A model generated the notes under the pieces. It saw nothing but the letters and a program-made list of their open reading frames with translations. It was not told where the DNA came from and did no database searches. A stretch of 64,000 nt of DNA from Erodium maritimum (lineage: Eukaryota > Streptophyta > Magnoliopsida > Geraniales > Geraniaceae). The stretch lies in contig OY997596.1 in assembly GCA_963921825.1 (NCBI GenBank), positions 12,157,001 through 12,221,000 of the forward strand, read 5' to 3'. Of the stretch, positions 14,738-26,499 are shown one piece after another; position 1 is the first letter of the stretch; each line of letters starts with the position of its first letter. Both the position numbers and the translations under genes were made by a program.

Positions 14738-15340
14738 GAGTTGTGCATGAAGGGATGGCAAATAAGAGGGGAAGGATAGAGTGGAGCAGATGAAGAGGAA
14801 GAAGTAGTGACGTTTACGGGATTGGGTTAGAGTCTTGTTGACTTTTTGCTCTGTTTCTTTTGTCTTGGGGATGAAGATTAAAATGAAGTTGAATTCGATC
14901 TACTCTTGTATTGGATTGTTCTTATAGGAGGAAGAGGAGGTTTAGGATATGTCAACCATGAGGTTTTGGGCACCACAACATTCAGGTTTTGAGCTGCGTC
15001 GACCATTTTAGGCTTCTTATAAGACAACAAGCTTCACGGGTTACATTTTACTCATTCACTTTTATCATATTTGAAAACAAACGTTCTTCATTATTTCCTA
15101 TACAATACAACCCACCCTAAAAAGCGCTTAAACCTATTTTATTTTGAACGGTAAAGATATATTTTGTTGCTTAAAAAATGAAAGAGTAGGGCCGTATCCC
15201 TTCTTAAGACGGATTGCAACTAATTTTTTAAAATAACCCGAGCTACATACGAGCTTTTGATAACTCAATATATTTGAGAATATGATTAAAACAAAAAATA
15301 AATCCAAATCAGACTCGATATAAAGTCAATCATTATAGCC
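14738..15340 (-). promoter_or_regulatory. WRKY promoter region with W-box cores
   Basis: This lies upstream of the WRKY start. A canonical W-box TTGACT is on the plus strand at 14838-14843 and a TTGAC core on the minus strand at 14951-14955. WRKY genes are often regulated by WRKY proteins through such sites, so auto- or cross-regulation is possible; that is inference. No clear TATA box was found. Confidence 0.4.
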
Positions 15341-17031
15341 TGAAAACTTGTAGATCCCCTAAAAGGGACCTCTGACTAGCGAAGTGACATGGTTGGTCCG
15401 AGGAGGGAGCATATGATCTGGTGGAGGGCCCTAGACTAGGGTGGGCTGCCAATCCTCCAAAATAGCCTAAGGACGAATGGCGGCCTCATGGCTCTTAGCG
15501 GGCTTGCTTCCATCCTTTGCATGTATTACTTCCATCCGGTCCTCCTCGACTCTCTTTCGACAAGGGGTCTTCTTCGGATCAATTTCTCCCAGGGGTACCC
15601 CCGAGGACCCTCCCAGAGAACATGTTGTAAAAATCCTTCCTAATTCGATGTTAGACGGGACGGTGGGTGTCACCGACCCCTCCTTTGTCTCAAACGAGAC
15701 GCGGGTGAACCAGTTTGGATTAGAAGTCCCAACTGATTCCGGTGACTTAGGCAGGACGATGGACACCAGATTATTCCTTGGCACCTGAATCGGGGCAAAT
15801 CCGGGGGGAACCTCAGGGTACAACCTCGACGGCGGAGTAGACCACTCTCTCGGGATGAGTTTCCTAACGAAGAGGATCTTAGGCGCTGCTAGGGATAGAT
15901 CATACCTAGGAGTGCTCGACATAGGTGTATTGCAATCGTGAGCCGCATGTCTCAATCACCCATAGTTGAAGCAAAACATCGGGAGACACTCATATTTGAG
16001 AATGATCCAGATAAGCTGAGGAAACTCCTTAAACTCCAACACCAGCGAAAGAATAAGGGGAAGATGGAGATGATGGAAGAATCAGACACAAAATTTCCCC
16101 CCAACAAAATCCCCACTTGTCAGCATGTACAGTGATACAACCCCCAAGAGATTCATCCGCCTTTTTCCATTAGTGACCGTGGATACCTTTTGGGGGTAGG
16201 ACCCAGACTTGGACCCAAAGATGGATCCTTTCTATTGCCGGGGAGGAGAGATCGTCTATTGGAATGTTTGTGAGAACGAGGGGGTAAATTTGAAAGCACC
16301 AAGGCTCAAAGCGTCACACCCTTTCCATTTTTGTACGAGATGCAAAGTAAAAACAATACACCCTTGGGGAAAGGTCCTTCACTACCAAACACTCAGTCTA
16401 TGATCCTCATGCCTTGATAATGACCCAGAGCATCAGATCACCCTTGGAGAGAAACTGCCCCGCCATTCCATACTGCATAACCCATCGGGGAGGGGTATGA
16501 CAGTTGGGATGTGGGGACCCTGGCGATGACATCCTCATCTGGTACTAGATAACACATCGCCAAAGAGACCCTGATATTGTCCAAAGACAAAAGGGAGGTA
16601 GTGATCAACGCCAACATCTCTTCCAACTCATTCTGGGAGGCCTTCACCGCCAAATCCTGGGGAGGCCCAACAATAGGGTCCGTCAACCTATGACGAATAC
16701 CCATCCATAAGGGGAGGCGAAGGAGGGCCCCTACCCATTGTCCCTACTGAAACATGCGGAATTAAAGGCGAATGAGGAGGAATCTACATCTAATGGATTG
16801 CCCGCGAAAGGCAAAGTTTTCAGGGTCGTCGGCTACGCACCCTTGGAAGAATATCCTGAGAGGAGAACCCCGCCTGGAAAGATACCAAGACAAACACAAG
16901 TTGGGTGGACCAACTAAGAGAGTTGGTGGTAGCGTGTTTGGTGGAAGCGTAGACGGAAGACAACCCATTGGCTCAGAGGTGGTCGAAATCGTTGACTTCT
17001 TTAATATGTGTGGTGCTTGCTTAGGGCAGAC
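15341..17031 (-). pseudogene. LINE relic 2, ORF1 with CCHC zinc knuckle, decayed
   Basis: On the minus strand a proline-rich N-terminal part (16762-17031), a segment with NELEEMLALITTSLLSLDN (16438-16704), and a zinc-knuckle remnant ending FCFNYG, stop, LRHAAHDC (about 15930-15990) follow in the order of a plant LINE ORF1. A Pro/Ser-rich C-terminal stretch (15467-15955) is still open for 160 codons. Several stops break the rest. The sequence continues at 23637-23880 across the gypsy element at 17032-23631: both sides are proline-rich in the same sense and are joined by the CAGAC duplication. The left border is approximate. Confidence 0.6.
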
Positions 17032-20000
17032 TGTCACGCCCCAAATCCGGTTTTGACCGGACTCGAGACGTGACCTGAGGTGAAATAAATAGAAATCATA
17101 AACGATAGATAAAAGTTCCAAAATCTCATACAAACTCCGTCAAAATCGACACATAAGTAAATAGTTTAAAAACAACGTGAGTCACAGCTCAACATAGATG
17201 GTCAAATAAAGTATGTTCAATACATGAGACCAACATAACTCTAGTAAAAACCCAAAGAAGTCCAAAAGCTCCCGAGCCTCGACTTCCCTAGACATCCGGT
17301 ACTCCTGTAAAACAGTTAGAAACCAAAGGGGATGAGCTTACACTGAGTAGGAAAAACCTTAATAACTCAACCCTTACGTTAAAGATAAACTGCTTACAAA
17401 TGTAACCCGAACAACAAAGCAATACGATAAATAAGGAAATAATAAAGAATCAGAAATAATTACAATAACGTAATAGTATCCAAGTAACAGTGACATAAAT
17501 AAGTTTATAATAAATATTTTAAAGGACCAATAAAAGTAAACTGGGAAATATCAGTATCTTGCCAACCACTTTCTTTCTCAAGCCCCCGATCCGTGGATAG
17601 ATTCTGGGATCACCTCGGTTCCCATAATCCGATCCACCAGAGTATCCACATCACCTCAGATTTTCCCTCGGTCCAAAGGAGGTACATGCATCGGGGCACC
17701 GAAACCAATTCGGAAATTCCACTTAAGGACCATATGTCATAGGGGACCAAGTAGTGCTCCACTGGGACGCAGTTTCTTAGGGTGAAACCATCAGTAATCC
17801 TTTCCTCGCAGGGTAAACCGTCCAATTGCCAGCAGGCCCAATAACCAATGCCCCGCAGGGTCCAAAAACCAATTGCCCGCAGGCCCAATAACCAATTGCC
17901 CGTAGGCCCAATAACCAATGCCCCGCAGGGTCCAATAACCAATTGCCCGCAGGCCCAATAACCAATTGCCCGCAGGCCCAATAACCAATGCCCCGCAGGG
18001 TCCAATAACCAATGAATATCCCGCAGGATCTGCCAATAATCAATAAATATCCCGCAGGATCTGCCAATAATCAATTCTCGTAATATCCAGTAATCAATGC
18101 CCTCAGGCTCTAATACTCAGTCAATATCTCACTGTATCTGTCCAACTCCAACCACCACAACGGCACCGGATTACCCCCCGGTGTAGTACCGGACCAAGCA
18201 ACAAACAGACCAACAACAAGCATACATTTCAAGAATAAGAATAAGGGAAACATACAATAACACGTCCATCAACCAACACTCATCGAATCACACTCTCACC
18301 ACAATACACCAAAGGCATTCACTTAATCCTCAATCTTAGGAGTACACACGTTCAACAATACATACCACACGGGATTCATACCCACAATTACCCTTACCGT
18401 CATACTTACCTGTCACGAACCATCGGTACATCGATCACCTGATTGTACCCCTTGGCACAACCAGTCATACTCGATCATCCGTTCAATCAACAATTATATC
18501 AACACAATCATTCAACCAAGTACGCATTCAACCAATCGATCAACGAGTGAACGATCAATTAGGTATTCAATCATACAAGCTATTCTAGTTTCATTAGACC
18601 CTTAAGTTAACCTAGTAATTAGCAACCAAGCATGTGAACCTAGCACACAACTAATCCGAGAGCTCTTCACAGCCTCTCTACTAGTAAATCAATTTCCCAA
18701 GTATTGAAAGCACACTTCACTAATTGTCATCGTCCTAAGCATGCATACTAGACTCATCCATTTATTAGTAATTGAAATACGATTATTCTAGTTATTCGCA
18801 TCCTATAGGCAATTCTAGGACCTTTCCTATTTTATTATCCTAATCATGCATACTAAGCGTTAATTAAGAAATTAAGACTTTCCCTACCTCGCGGTCTTCC
18901 TCTCATCACTCCGATGTCACAAACGATAGTCACCACACCGTTCTTCACACGGGTACCGGCAAGGTCTTCGTTCGTCGAGGTCTTGTTGTCTTTGAACACA
19001 AAACAACCCTAATTAGGTCCTACTTAACAGTAACAAAAGGTCCCCAAAACCCTTTCAAAAGTTCAGCTCCAAAATAAGATCAAAACGGTGGAGAAACCCT
19101 TCAAAAACTTCCCAGACTGGTCGGTCACAGACACTGTCACGGAGCCGTGACACCGCCTCACGGAAGCCGTCATGGAGCCGTGACGTGTGCCGTCACGGTC
19201 TCCCTCACGGAGCCATGACGTCGCCCGTCACGGAATCCGTCACGGATCCGTGACGCTCCAGGGCAGTTACGCCCTTCTTCAACCTCCAGCTCCTTTTCTT
19301 CGAAAAAAACACAACCAAACTCCATTTTTAACCATTCCCAGCTCCCAAAACCACCAAATACCTCCAAAACTCCTCTACCCATGGTAGGAATCAACAAATA
19401 AACAAGTTTCCAAGTACTCTCCAACACACAATCAAATCAAAAACTCTCAAAAGTTCATCTAAAGTCATCCAACAACAACACCCTCAAATGGGTTCATCAA
19501 AGCTTCAACAAGAGCACAATCCAAACCTCCTACTTCACTACTTCTTCTCCAAATAACCAATACAAAGCTAATAGATCAACTTCAAGCCAAAACCCACAAA
19601 AACCCAAGAGATGAGAGTAGATGAAATGGAGAGTTGAGAGTATCCATACCTCTAGGAGAATGAGTTGAAGAAGATGAAGGTATTTTGGAGAGGATTTAGG
19701 TGGAGATTGGTACAAAAGGTCTCTCTTTTCTCTTGCTTTCTCTTCAAGCCATCATGGAAGCTCCAAACTCTCCTTCCTCTCTCAATTTTCGGCCAACACT
19801 AGGGAAAATGAAATGAATTTGTGTCATCTAATGCCTTAAAAGACCTAGAGGTGAAAAAGACCAAAAAACCCTTTAGTTCTTATCCCTTTTATGGACAACT
19901 AGTGAGGGTAGAGATGACATTTGAGCCTCTTTCCTTTCCTCCAAGCTATTAGTGACACTTGGCATAGTGGGGACCACTCTCTTCCATTTAAAATCCAGCA

Positions 20001-20245
20001 GTCCAAAATTAATTGTATTGACTCGATAAAAAGCTCGGTTTTGACCAATTTTGACTTCCTTCAATATTATACTTAAATGAATGGAAACGGCCCAATTAAG
20101 CCAACCGTGATGACGGCTAAGCTTTTTGGGTCCTGGAAAAGCCCCGAGTGACCTCCTGAGTCCTCAGTTGACTTTTCCGGCAGAAAGTCAAACTTGTCTT
20201 AAGAGTCACCGGTTCGACCGGGATCGACTGGGAGCGGTTCTTACA
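17032..20245 (-). repeat. 3.2-kb LTR of the gypsy element
   Basis: The ends are TGTAAGAACC and GGGGCGTGACA on the element's sense strand. The LTR is directly followed on the plus strand by ATCTACCCCCCTTAAAAG, the complement of the polypurine tract. It holds a tandem array at 17815-18080 and a cluster of GTCACGG palindromes near 19130-19260. Short ORFs inside it are taken as chance. Confidence 0.88.
17815..18080. repeat. Tandem array in the gypsy LTR, ~20-21-bp units
   Basis: Alternating units of the type CAATAACCAATGCCCCGCAG and CAATAACCAATTGCCCGCAG repeat about ten times. They then change to two copies of a longer unit with AATATCCCGCAGGATCTGCC. Because the unit length is close to a multiple of three, the array yields repetitive open frames that are not genes. 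Confidence 0.88.
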
Positions 20246-20285
20246 ATCTACCCCCCTTAAAAGAATTTCGTCCTCGAAATTTAAA
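20246..20285 (-). other. Polypurine tract and conserved pol 3' end of the gypsy element
   Basis: On the minus strand TTTCGAGGACGAAATTC is followed by TTTTAAGGGGGGTAGAT, next to the LTR. This is the familiar 3' end of Tekay/Del-type gypsy elements; the G-run primes plus-strand DNA synthesis. Confidence 0.85.
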
Positions 20286-20422
20286 ATGCACGTGCTCCTC
20301 TTGATTCTATCTCAGGGAACGTCCGGCTCAAGACTTACAAGCAATGGATCTGCGGTGTACTCCCGCAGTTTGGGAAACACGCGGAAGCTTCTAGGCAACG
20401 ACTCTAGTCTTGCTTGAAGATC

Positions 20423-20656
20423 TCAAAATGTTCGATAAGTTACGGGGCCAACTTGCCCTGACGCGGTTGAACCGCTAAAAGTCCTTCTGAACCTCAGTTT
20501 CAGAAATACGCGCTCACCGACCGTAACCTCCCGAGGTCGGCGCCTTCTAACTGCATAAATCTTTTGCTGTTCCGCACGGTCTTTAACCGTTTCTGAATGT
20601 ACGCAACATTCACTTAATCGTGCTTCACTAGAGCACGCTATCCTTTCAAACGCCAT
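20423..20656 (-). pseudogene. Gypsy integrase C-terminal region, fragment
   Basis: The minus-strand frame contains RAEQQKIYAVRRRRPREVTV followed by GERVFLKL. This matches the family pattern seen near the end of gypsy integrases (QKSYADxRRRPLEFxxGDxVFLKV). It lies about 0.2 kb upstream of the polypurine tract, the expected place. The remaining integrase to its right is too decayed to read. Confidence 0.75.
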
Positions 20657-20699
20657 ACTTGGCGGTGAAAAACAGCCTTCCTCGACAACTCATAATCCA

Positions 20700-22990
20700 A
20701 CGTGCAACGTCTCACAACAAATCAGATTGTCACCCTTGGTAGTGAAAATCGCCTTACCCAATACTTCACGAAAACACGTGCAACTTTTCACCAACTTAAG
20801 AATACCGAGTAACAACACAAGTCGAGCAACAACTAAACACTTAAGAAAACTAAGGTGAGGATCTCGATATCCCACACCGGAAATTCCGTCGTCAAGGTAT
20901 CCTGTTGGAACTCCTTTCAGTAAAGCCAAGTCGAAACCACACACAAAACGTAACTCAAGTAGTCACAAGACAAGACCGACTACACACAACTTTCAAGGGA
21001 GTGATACGTACTCCAAACAACAAACAAAGACCTCACTAACACCGAAGGATCTGGAACAAACGTTCGCTTCATCACATCACGTGGAAAGGTAGGCTTACCT
21101 CAACCAAGTGAATAAAACAAGCACTGACCTCTAGTCGGAAGTCGGCACGCCTCAAAATGTACTACCATTAGAAACTCACATTATCCGATGTGCGGCATAC
21201 TTGCCCAATTCTAACGACAGGTCACACCTGGTGAAACCGTTCAAGATTCTCAACCTGATGAAGATTCGACCACTCAACAAGTATCACGATCCTAGAGCAA
21301 GGACAAACCAATAAATCTCAACTACGGTCGAACACAAAGTTAACCAACTTGCTATAACTCTCTTACCGTCGATACCAGTTCACGCTTCTGAAAAAACCCG
21401 TTTTACGAGTCGTTTCGTATAAGTCATTGTATCTGCGATACCACGGTTCTCAGACCCGTGTACTGTTCCGTACAACCACGATCTCTACCAACACCTAGTC
21501 GAACGAGCGACGTACAACAACAAGAATGGTCGAACCTCGTACTGGCATTTAGCCGAAAGTAGGCGTCCTTCAAGATACCAAACAAACGTACAATAGTCAT
21601 ACTCGACAGCGAAACACAAACCAAGATTTATCCATAACGTTTATCTCGATCGGTGGTGATCCTTATATCGTTGCCACTCGTTCACGAGTTGTTGATCAAA
21701 ACAACTTATAGTCAAGTTCCTCCAAGTCATCCCATAAGGAGTAATTATCAAACACAGAGATCTCGATAATTTGAACAGTTCAGAAACTAGTGCGGTTCCT
21801 TCCATCATTCCTCGAACAACTCAAAACCAACAACGATTACTCTTAGTTTTCCTTATGCCCATGCATGGCACAAAATCCGACCTACCACACAACGCTTCGT
21901 TCGATGCCATCTTGTTACTGGCCTGGAAGCTTGTGGTAGTCGCCCTCGGCTATCTGTTGCCAGGTGTCAACGTGAGGTGCTTTCACTTATAAGGCGTACC
22001 CTTGTGGTTATGCTTAGTCCTCGCGGGACGTTTGGCATTCGTTCTTCTCTTGCTGACAAAGGTACACCTTTGTATTCTTCTCCACCGAGAGAATTGTCTA
22101 GTCAACTCTCGGTGTCATTCGCCTGTTCCGCGTGAACTGGCGACCAACCGTTTGGTCCCTCTGGGACGAACGTAGGGAGCACACTCTAATCCAATCTCTT
22201 AAGTACTATACACACTTGTGCAGCTTTTCGCTCGTTAAGCGGGATTGTGAAACAAAAATGTTTCGACGGTTCGAACCTTGTAACTTAAATCCTTTAGCAG
22301 GGGTAGAAGGAGCTGTCGATTATGACTCCTGTGGGTACGCGCCCACCACGCTTTCGTTGCGCTACTCTGATCTTATCGTTGCTCGGTCATCTCCGGTGAC
22401 CGGTCGGACCGTTTACTGGTCAAGGCTGCAGCTTTCCACTGCTCAGCATTCGCTGGTGATGACATTCAATGAACGTCCTCTGTTTTACCCAACGGTTCTT
22501 AAAACTCGATCAGTACTCTCGACGAGAAAAAAGAACTATCAGTGCGATAAGGTCGGTTACTCCTCCTTCAAACTCAAACTGACACTAATCGGTACCACCA
22601 CACCTCTAGTCAGCGTGTTAAGATACGGGTAGGGTTATCAGTTTTAATTCCGTTCCCACAGAAAATACCCACGAAAACAACACGACCACGTGTAAAGCTC
22701 AAGTGTTAGCAAACACCATCCACAATGTAAATCGTAAACGGCACTCTAAGCGATCTCGAGATCGGTATCAAGTCCCTCAGCTCGGGGCTCGGCAATGGCG
22801 TATGCTCGGCCCTGCTGAATCAGAAGTTCTCCTCTCGATGGTGATGGAAGAATCTGCTGCTGTGATAGCATGTCCTCTTATCGGCTCTCGTAGGCCGACC
22901 TGCAGGACGGTTTGTGAATCCATTACTCAACGGGAAGTCTCGGCCCAAATGTTCCGACTGTCTGTTTGAGGGATAAAACTGTGCCACCGG
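20700..22990 (-). pseudogene. Unreadable pol region of the gypsy element
   Basis: By position this should hold protease, RT, RNase H and integrase core. I could not find a convincing catalytic motif in any frame. The open frame on the plus strand at 22132-22632 has no recognisable domain and is taken as chance. Deletion is likely, since the whole internal part is only about 3.4 kb. Confidence 0.4.
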
Positions 22991-22999
22991 GGTAGGTCC

Positions 23000-23440
23000 A
23001 ATGGACGCTACTACCCCAACCAGTCAGGTCTCACCAGACTGGGCATGTGGCCGAAGCAATCTCGAGGTCCTCTGCCTCTTAATAGTGCGACTCTTTGACA
23101 GCCTTAAGAAGTCACTCGGCCTCGGCCTGGTCCTCTGCGCTCTGGCGGTCTCCTGAAGATGCTTCTCAATGGCTAGCGCCTGATCCACTAGTACAGAGAA
23201 TCCTCAATCTGAAGATAACAACTTGATCTGCGCCAGACGGAGTGAGTCCTCTCTCGAATGCCCGTGGCGGCTCTCCTCGGTTTTGCCCCATCTCGGCGTG
23301 AAGCGGTAAAGGAACGTGAACCTCGCCTCATACTTAGAGACGATCATCCCTTCCCGTTGCTTATTCAAAAACCGCTGGTGTTGGTCCTCTCGAACAGGTC
23401 GGGGGAAAGATACTGTTCCAGGAACAATCTAAAGAACAGC
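23000..23440 (-). pseudogene. Gypsy gag remnant
   Basis: Translating the minus strand and allowing frame changes gives HQRFLNKQREGMIVSKYEAR followed by FTFLYRFTP, and later LVDQALAIEKHLQETARAQR. These match the gag (retrotransposon capsid) pattern EFLxLxQGxMxVxxYEAKFxxLxRFAP and VDxAL of gypsy elements. Its position far from the 3' LTR agrees with a minus-strand element. Confidence 0.6.
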
Positions 23441-23636
23441 TAAAAGTCACCTCCAACCCTGACCTGTACATGCTGCCACCGGTATCATGCTTCTCTCTCA
23501 AGTTGAACGGTTGCAAAAATATTCTCTGATGACTATCCGAATACTCTCGAAGTAACAAAGTTGCGGGTCCTCCACTCCAACCATACTACAGCTACCTCGG
23601 GGTCTGAACCCCCGGGATTGAGGTTCTTACACAGAC

Positions 23637-23880
23637 AACTTCTACTGATGAACGTGGTGGGGGAACGAGATCAAACAACGTTGGACGAACGGTGATGGAC
23701 TCCATCGTCAAAGGAAAAAGAGATGAGGAAGGAATGGTTGTGGGAGCCTGTTTAATTACCTTTATCACGCGTGTTGGTTTCACGAAGTCTGTGAGTGGAC
23801 ACATGGGAGGAACCAATGGAATGAGAGGATATAGTAAACACACTGGATGGTGGGGGCCTATAATCGATTCAGATTGGTGA
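23637..23880 (-). pseudogene. LINE relic 2, N-terminal ORF1 part
   Basis: A proline-rich minus-strand frame (FDLVPPPRSSVEVVC at its end) runs up to the CAGAC duplication and lines up with the proline-rich frame that resumes at 17031. I read this as the 5' part of the LINE ORF1 interrupted by the gypsy insertion. Confidence 0.45.
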
Positions 23881-26090
23881 AAAAGAACGGTGATTTTTCT
23901 ATTCAGGCGACAAAAGAGAGAGTAGATAGAGTTAGGGTTTCCGCATATTTTAGGACAAGTGTTAAAACCTTAATATTTCTCTTATAGCACATTTGAACTG
24001 TTTTACCGATGCATTCTATTTTATTATGACGCAAAAACTACTGAAACAATAATTTTTTATATTTTAGGAACACAACAACTTAATATATAACTAACGTCCG
24101 GACAAATCTTTTCTCTCTACTAGGGTTTTGAGACTCTGTCTCCGTACGCACCACCATGGGTATCACAATTTCCATAGCATATGTCATGGTTCTTCTTCTC
24201 TTCTCTATCCACCCTCTCCTCTACACGCCCCTTTTGGGTCCTGCACGAGTTTTCTCTGCTAAGGTTTCTCTCGGACCGCCGCTAGCCATCACGCCGTCGA
24301 CTCTCCCCCACCATCACCGACGCGTCTACAGATCCTGTTCGGTTCCCCTTCTACAATCCCGATGGTTTTCGTCTGGCTCACCTCATCGTCAACCAACCTT
24401 GAAGCCGCTTGAAATCGTCGATGCCTCTATAGTCGCCGCCGCCGCCCCAAAAGCACTCCTGAATCCGCTGCCCTGGGGGTTTCCGTCTCTACAGCCGCCG
24501 TCCCTCATGCTGCCGCCGCCGTCCCTGCTGTCGTCGCCGCTTCTGATGCCTCCGCCGTCTCGGATGACGCCGCCATCTCTAGAGTCGCCCCTGAAGTCGT
24601 CGCCGCCGGATCTACAGCCACAGCCAGCACATCCTTCTCCCTGGCTTCCACCGCCGCAACCACCACGACCCCTTTCGCGATTATGGATCTGGCTAATCGA
24701 AATGGTCTATTTTATTTGAGTTTGTCTTTGGAGGATCAATGCCTGTCGAACAGAGAATCGAGGATTTCTCTAAGGAGGGAGCATCAAGGACTGGCCCTGG
24801 GAGGGGCCCCTAGACGATGCTCTGCCTCCCACCATCACCGCTGTTGAGCTCTCTGAGTTTCGGTACCCCGTTCCCCCCCCCCCCCCCCCCCCCCCCCCTT
24901 CCCCGTCTTCTGTCTTTGCCCGTAGGGCATCAAAATACCATATGTGACGGTTCTGATATGAAAAGACTCAGTGAACCATTGTTAATTCATACTGACCTTC
25001 CGTGATCGAGGAGCATGTTCCTCGATGAACAACAATATAATCGAATTTAAAGTTATAATATTGCACTTACAGCTCAAAAAAAAAAACTTAAAATATCAAA
25101 TTGGAGTTATATAGAACAAAAATTGGGCGCTCTAAAGCAATATCAATTTGTTGAGTATGTGTTAGAAATTTGTTTACTTTATATAAGAAGTTTTTCAATG
25201 TTGAATCCCAATCATTTATCTTTTTCATTCAATCGTCAAAGATACAATATTACTATCTAATGAAAAATCCATCACATAATATCAACGATGCACATTTTCT
25301 AACACCATACCTGTTTTTTCTTTCTTTCTTTTTTATATGGGAAAGATGCATTATAGTGGACCAAATCTACCTGATCCATATGGCTCCATGTTTCAACCAC
25401 AGCAAGAGTCAACCACTAAAGAAGTATCAGAATTAAGTACTTTTAAATATGTTAATTGTGTTTTCATTTGTTTAAGGGAGATGAGCATAGTTGGAATGTT
25501 GTATTTTAATGTGTGGACTGGGTTGCATAATGCTATGTGATTTGGTATTGAATTCTTTTAGATATTTAAAGGAGTTGGAATTTATGCTAACAAAAGGCAT
25601 ATACGTTCAATTAAAGACAAAGTATGTGAACCTTTTGGCCTATACGTTCATAGGGGTATGTTTTTAATGGTAGTTTTAATGTTTTGGTAACACTAGCTTT
25701 GTTGGACCTAATAAAACAAGGGGCTATTACACCATATATTTAGTAAGATGTTGATAAATCACGTCGCCTAGATTCGACACATTGGTCATGAAAATGATGC
25801 ATTTAAGTTTGCTATATGTTAAGATCGTATGAGTATCTTCCTTTCCAAGAATTAGATACTCTATACTCACAAAAATGAGGCCTAATTACACATTACTAGC
25901 TAGTCTTCCCTATATGACCCTTATTGAACGATAGTGCCAATTCAATTTTTGTCCTCAATTTCACTTTATCAATTTTGAGGTTTCCCCTCGATTATGCAAG
26001 GTCATTGTCGGCGTCGAGACAATCGTAGACTCAAAAGACTGCTTAACGATGGATTCGGGATCAGTAAAATCGAGCCCAACGAATCTCCAC
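23881..26090. other. Low-complexity spacer with a Pro/Ala-rich open frame and a 26-C tract
   Basis: The open frame 24156-24719 (+) is Pro/Leu/Ser-rich without a domain. The next frame over the same bases is Ala/Ser-rich and equally open, so codon bias from a CCG-rich repeat explains both. It may be the N-terminal part of a LINE ORF1, but I cannot support that. A run of 26 C lies at 24873-24898. The rest is AT-rich with no recognised gene. Confidence 0.4.
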
Positions 26091-26313
26091 CCGACGCATG
26101 GCAGTGATTCTGAACCCGAAATTTAATTTTTCGGCCTTTATTATCCAACACCCGAAGCGTTTTCCACACGAATCCTCTGCAAGTTCAGCAAAGTACCGGC
26201 GTTTCTCCAACCATTTGCTTCCCCGACCCCCGATTCAGTCACCCTTTTTTCTACCCTCGTTCCTCCAGCGATTTTGGGTTATTTGTTGGCAACTTTTGTG
26301 TTTCTCCGAGTTG

Positions 26314-26395
26314 CTTCAACGTCCCCGCTCCTCCGAGCTGCTTCGTCATCCACGTTTCTCCGAGCTGCTTCGTCGTCCCCGTTTCTTCCTACCGC
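26314..26395. repeat. 27-bp tandem repeat, three copies
   Basis: Three diverged copies of a unit containing CTCCGAGCTGCTTCGTC follow each other. They keep frame, which inflates the open frame at 26098-26406. Confidence 0.65.
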
Positions 26396-26499
26396 ATCCG
26401 TCATAGTGCTCTGATAATGGCCTGCTCGAAAAAACTCTGATACCCTCCCAGATTCCACTTGTCAGGGGGCGTTTCGCCACCCCAAAGTTGTCCCGACGA

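Larger units (their letters stand above)
17032..23631 (-). mobile_element. Degraded Ty3/gypsy (Tekay/Del-like) retrotransposon with one full LTR
   Basis: The element starts TGTCACGCCCC and ends GGTTCTTACA (plus strand), flanked by the perfect 5-bp repeat CAGAC at 17027-17031 and 23632-23636. The 3' LTR (in element sense) is 17032-20245, with a purine-rich tract next to it and the end of integrase at 20423-20656. Gag remnants lie at about 23000-23440. The 5' LTR is nearly gone: only about the first 10 bp of LTR sequence is recognisable before 23631. Protease, RT and most of integrase cannot be read. The element sits inside LINE relic 2. Confidence 0.8.

Noticed and set aside
14738..14761. Upstream extension of the WRKY reading frame
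   Set aside because: The longer frame begins with TTG, not ATG. The first in-frame ATG is at 14735-14737.
17610..18074. 154-codon ORF with repeated IGYWACGQL-like units
   Set aside because: It is a translation of the LTR tandem array; three overlapping frames give similar repetitive peptides.
22132..22632. 166-codon plus-strand ORF
   Set aside because: It lies antisense in the degraded pol region of the gypsy element and shows no recognisable domain.
24156..24719. 187-codon Pro-rich ORF as a host gene
   Set aside because: No domain, the alternative frame is equally open, and the content is CCG-type low complexity.
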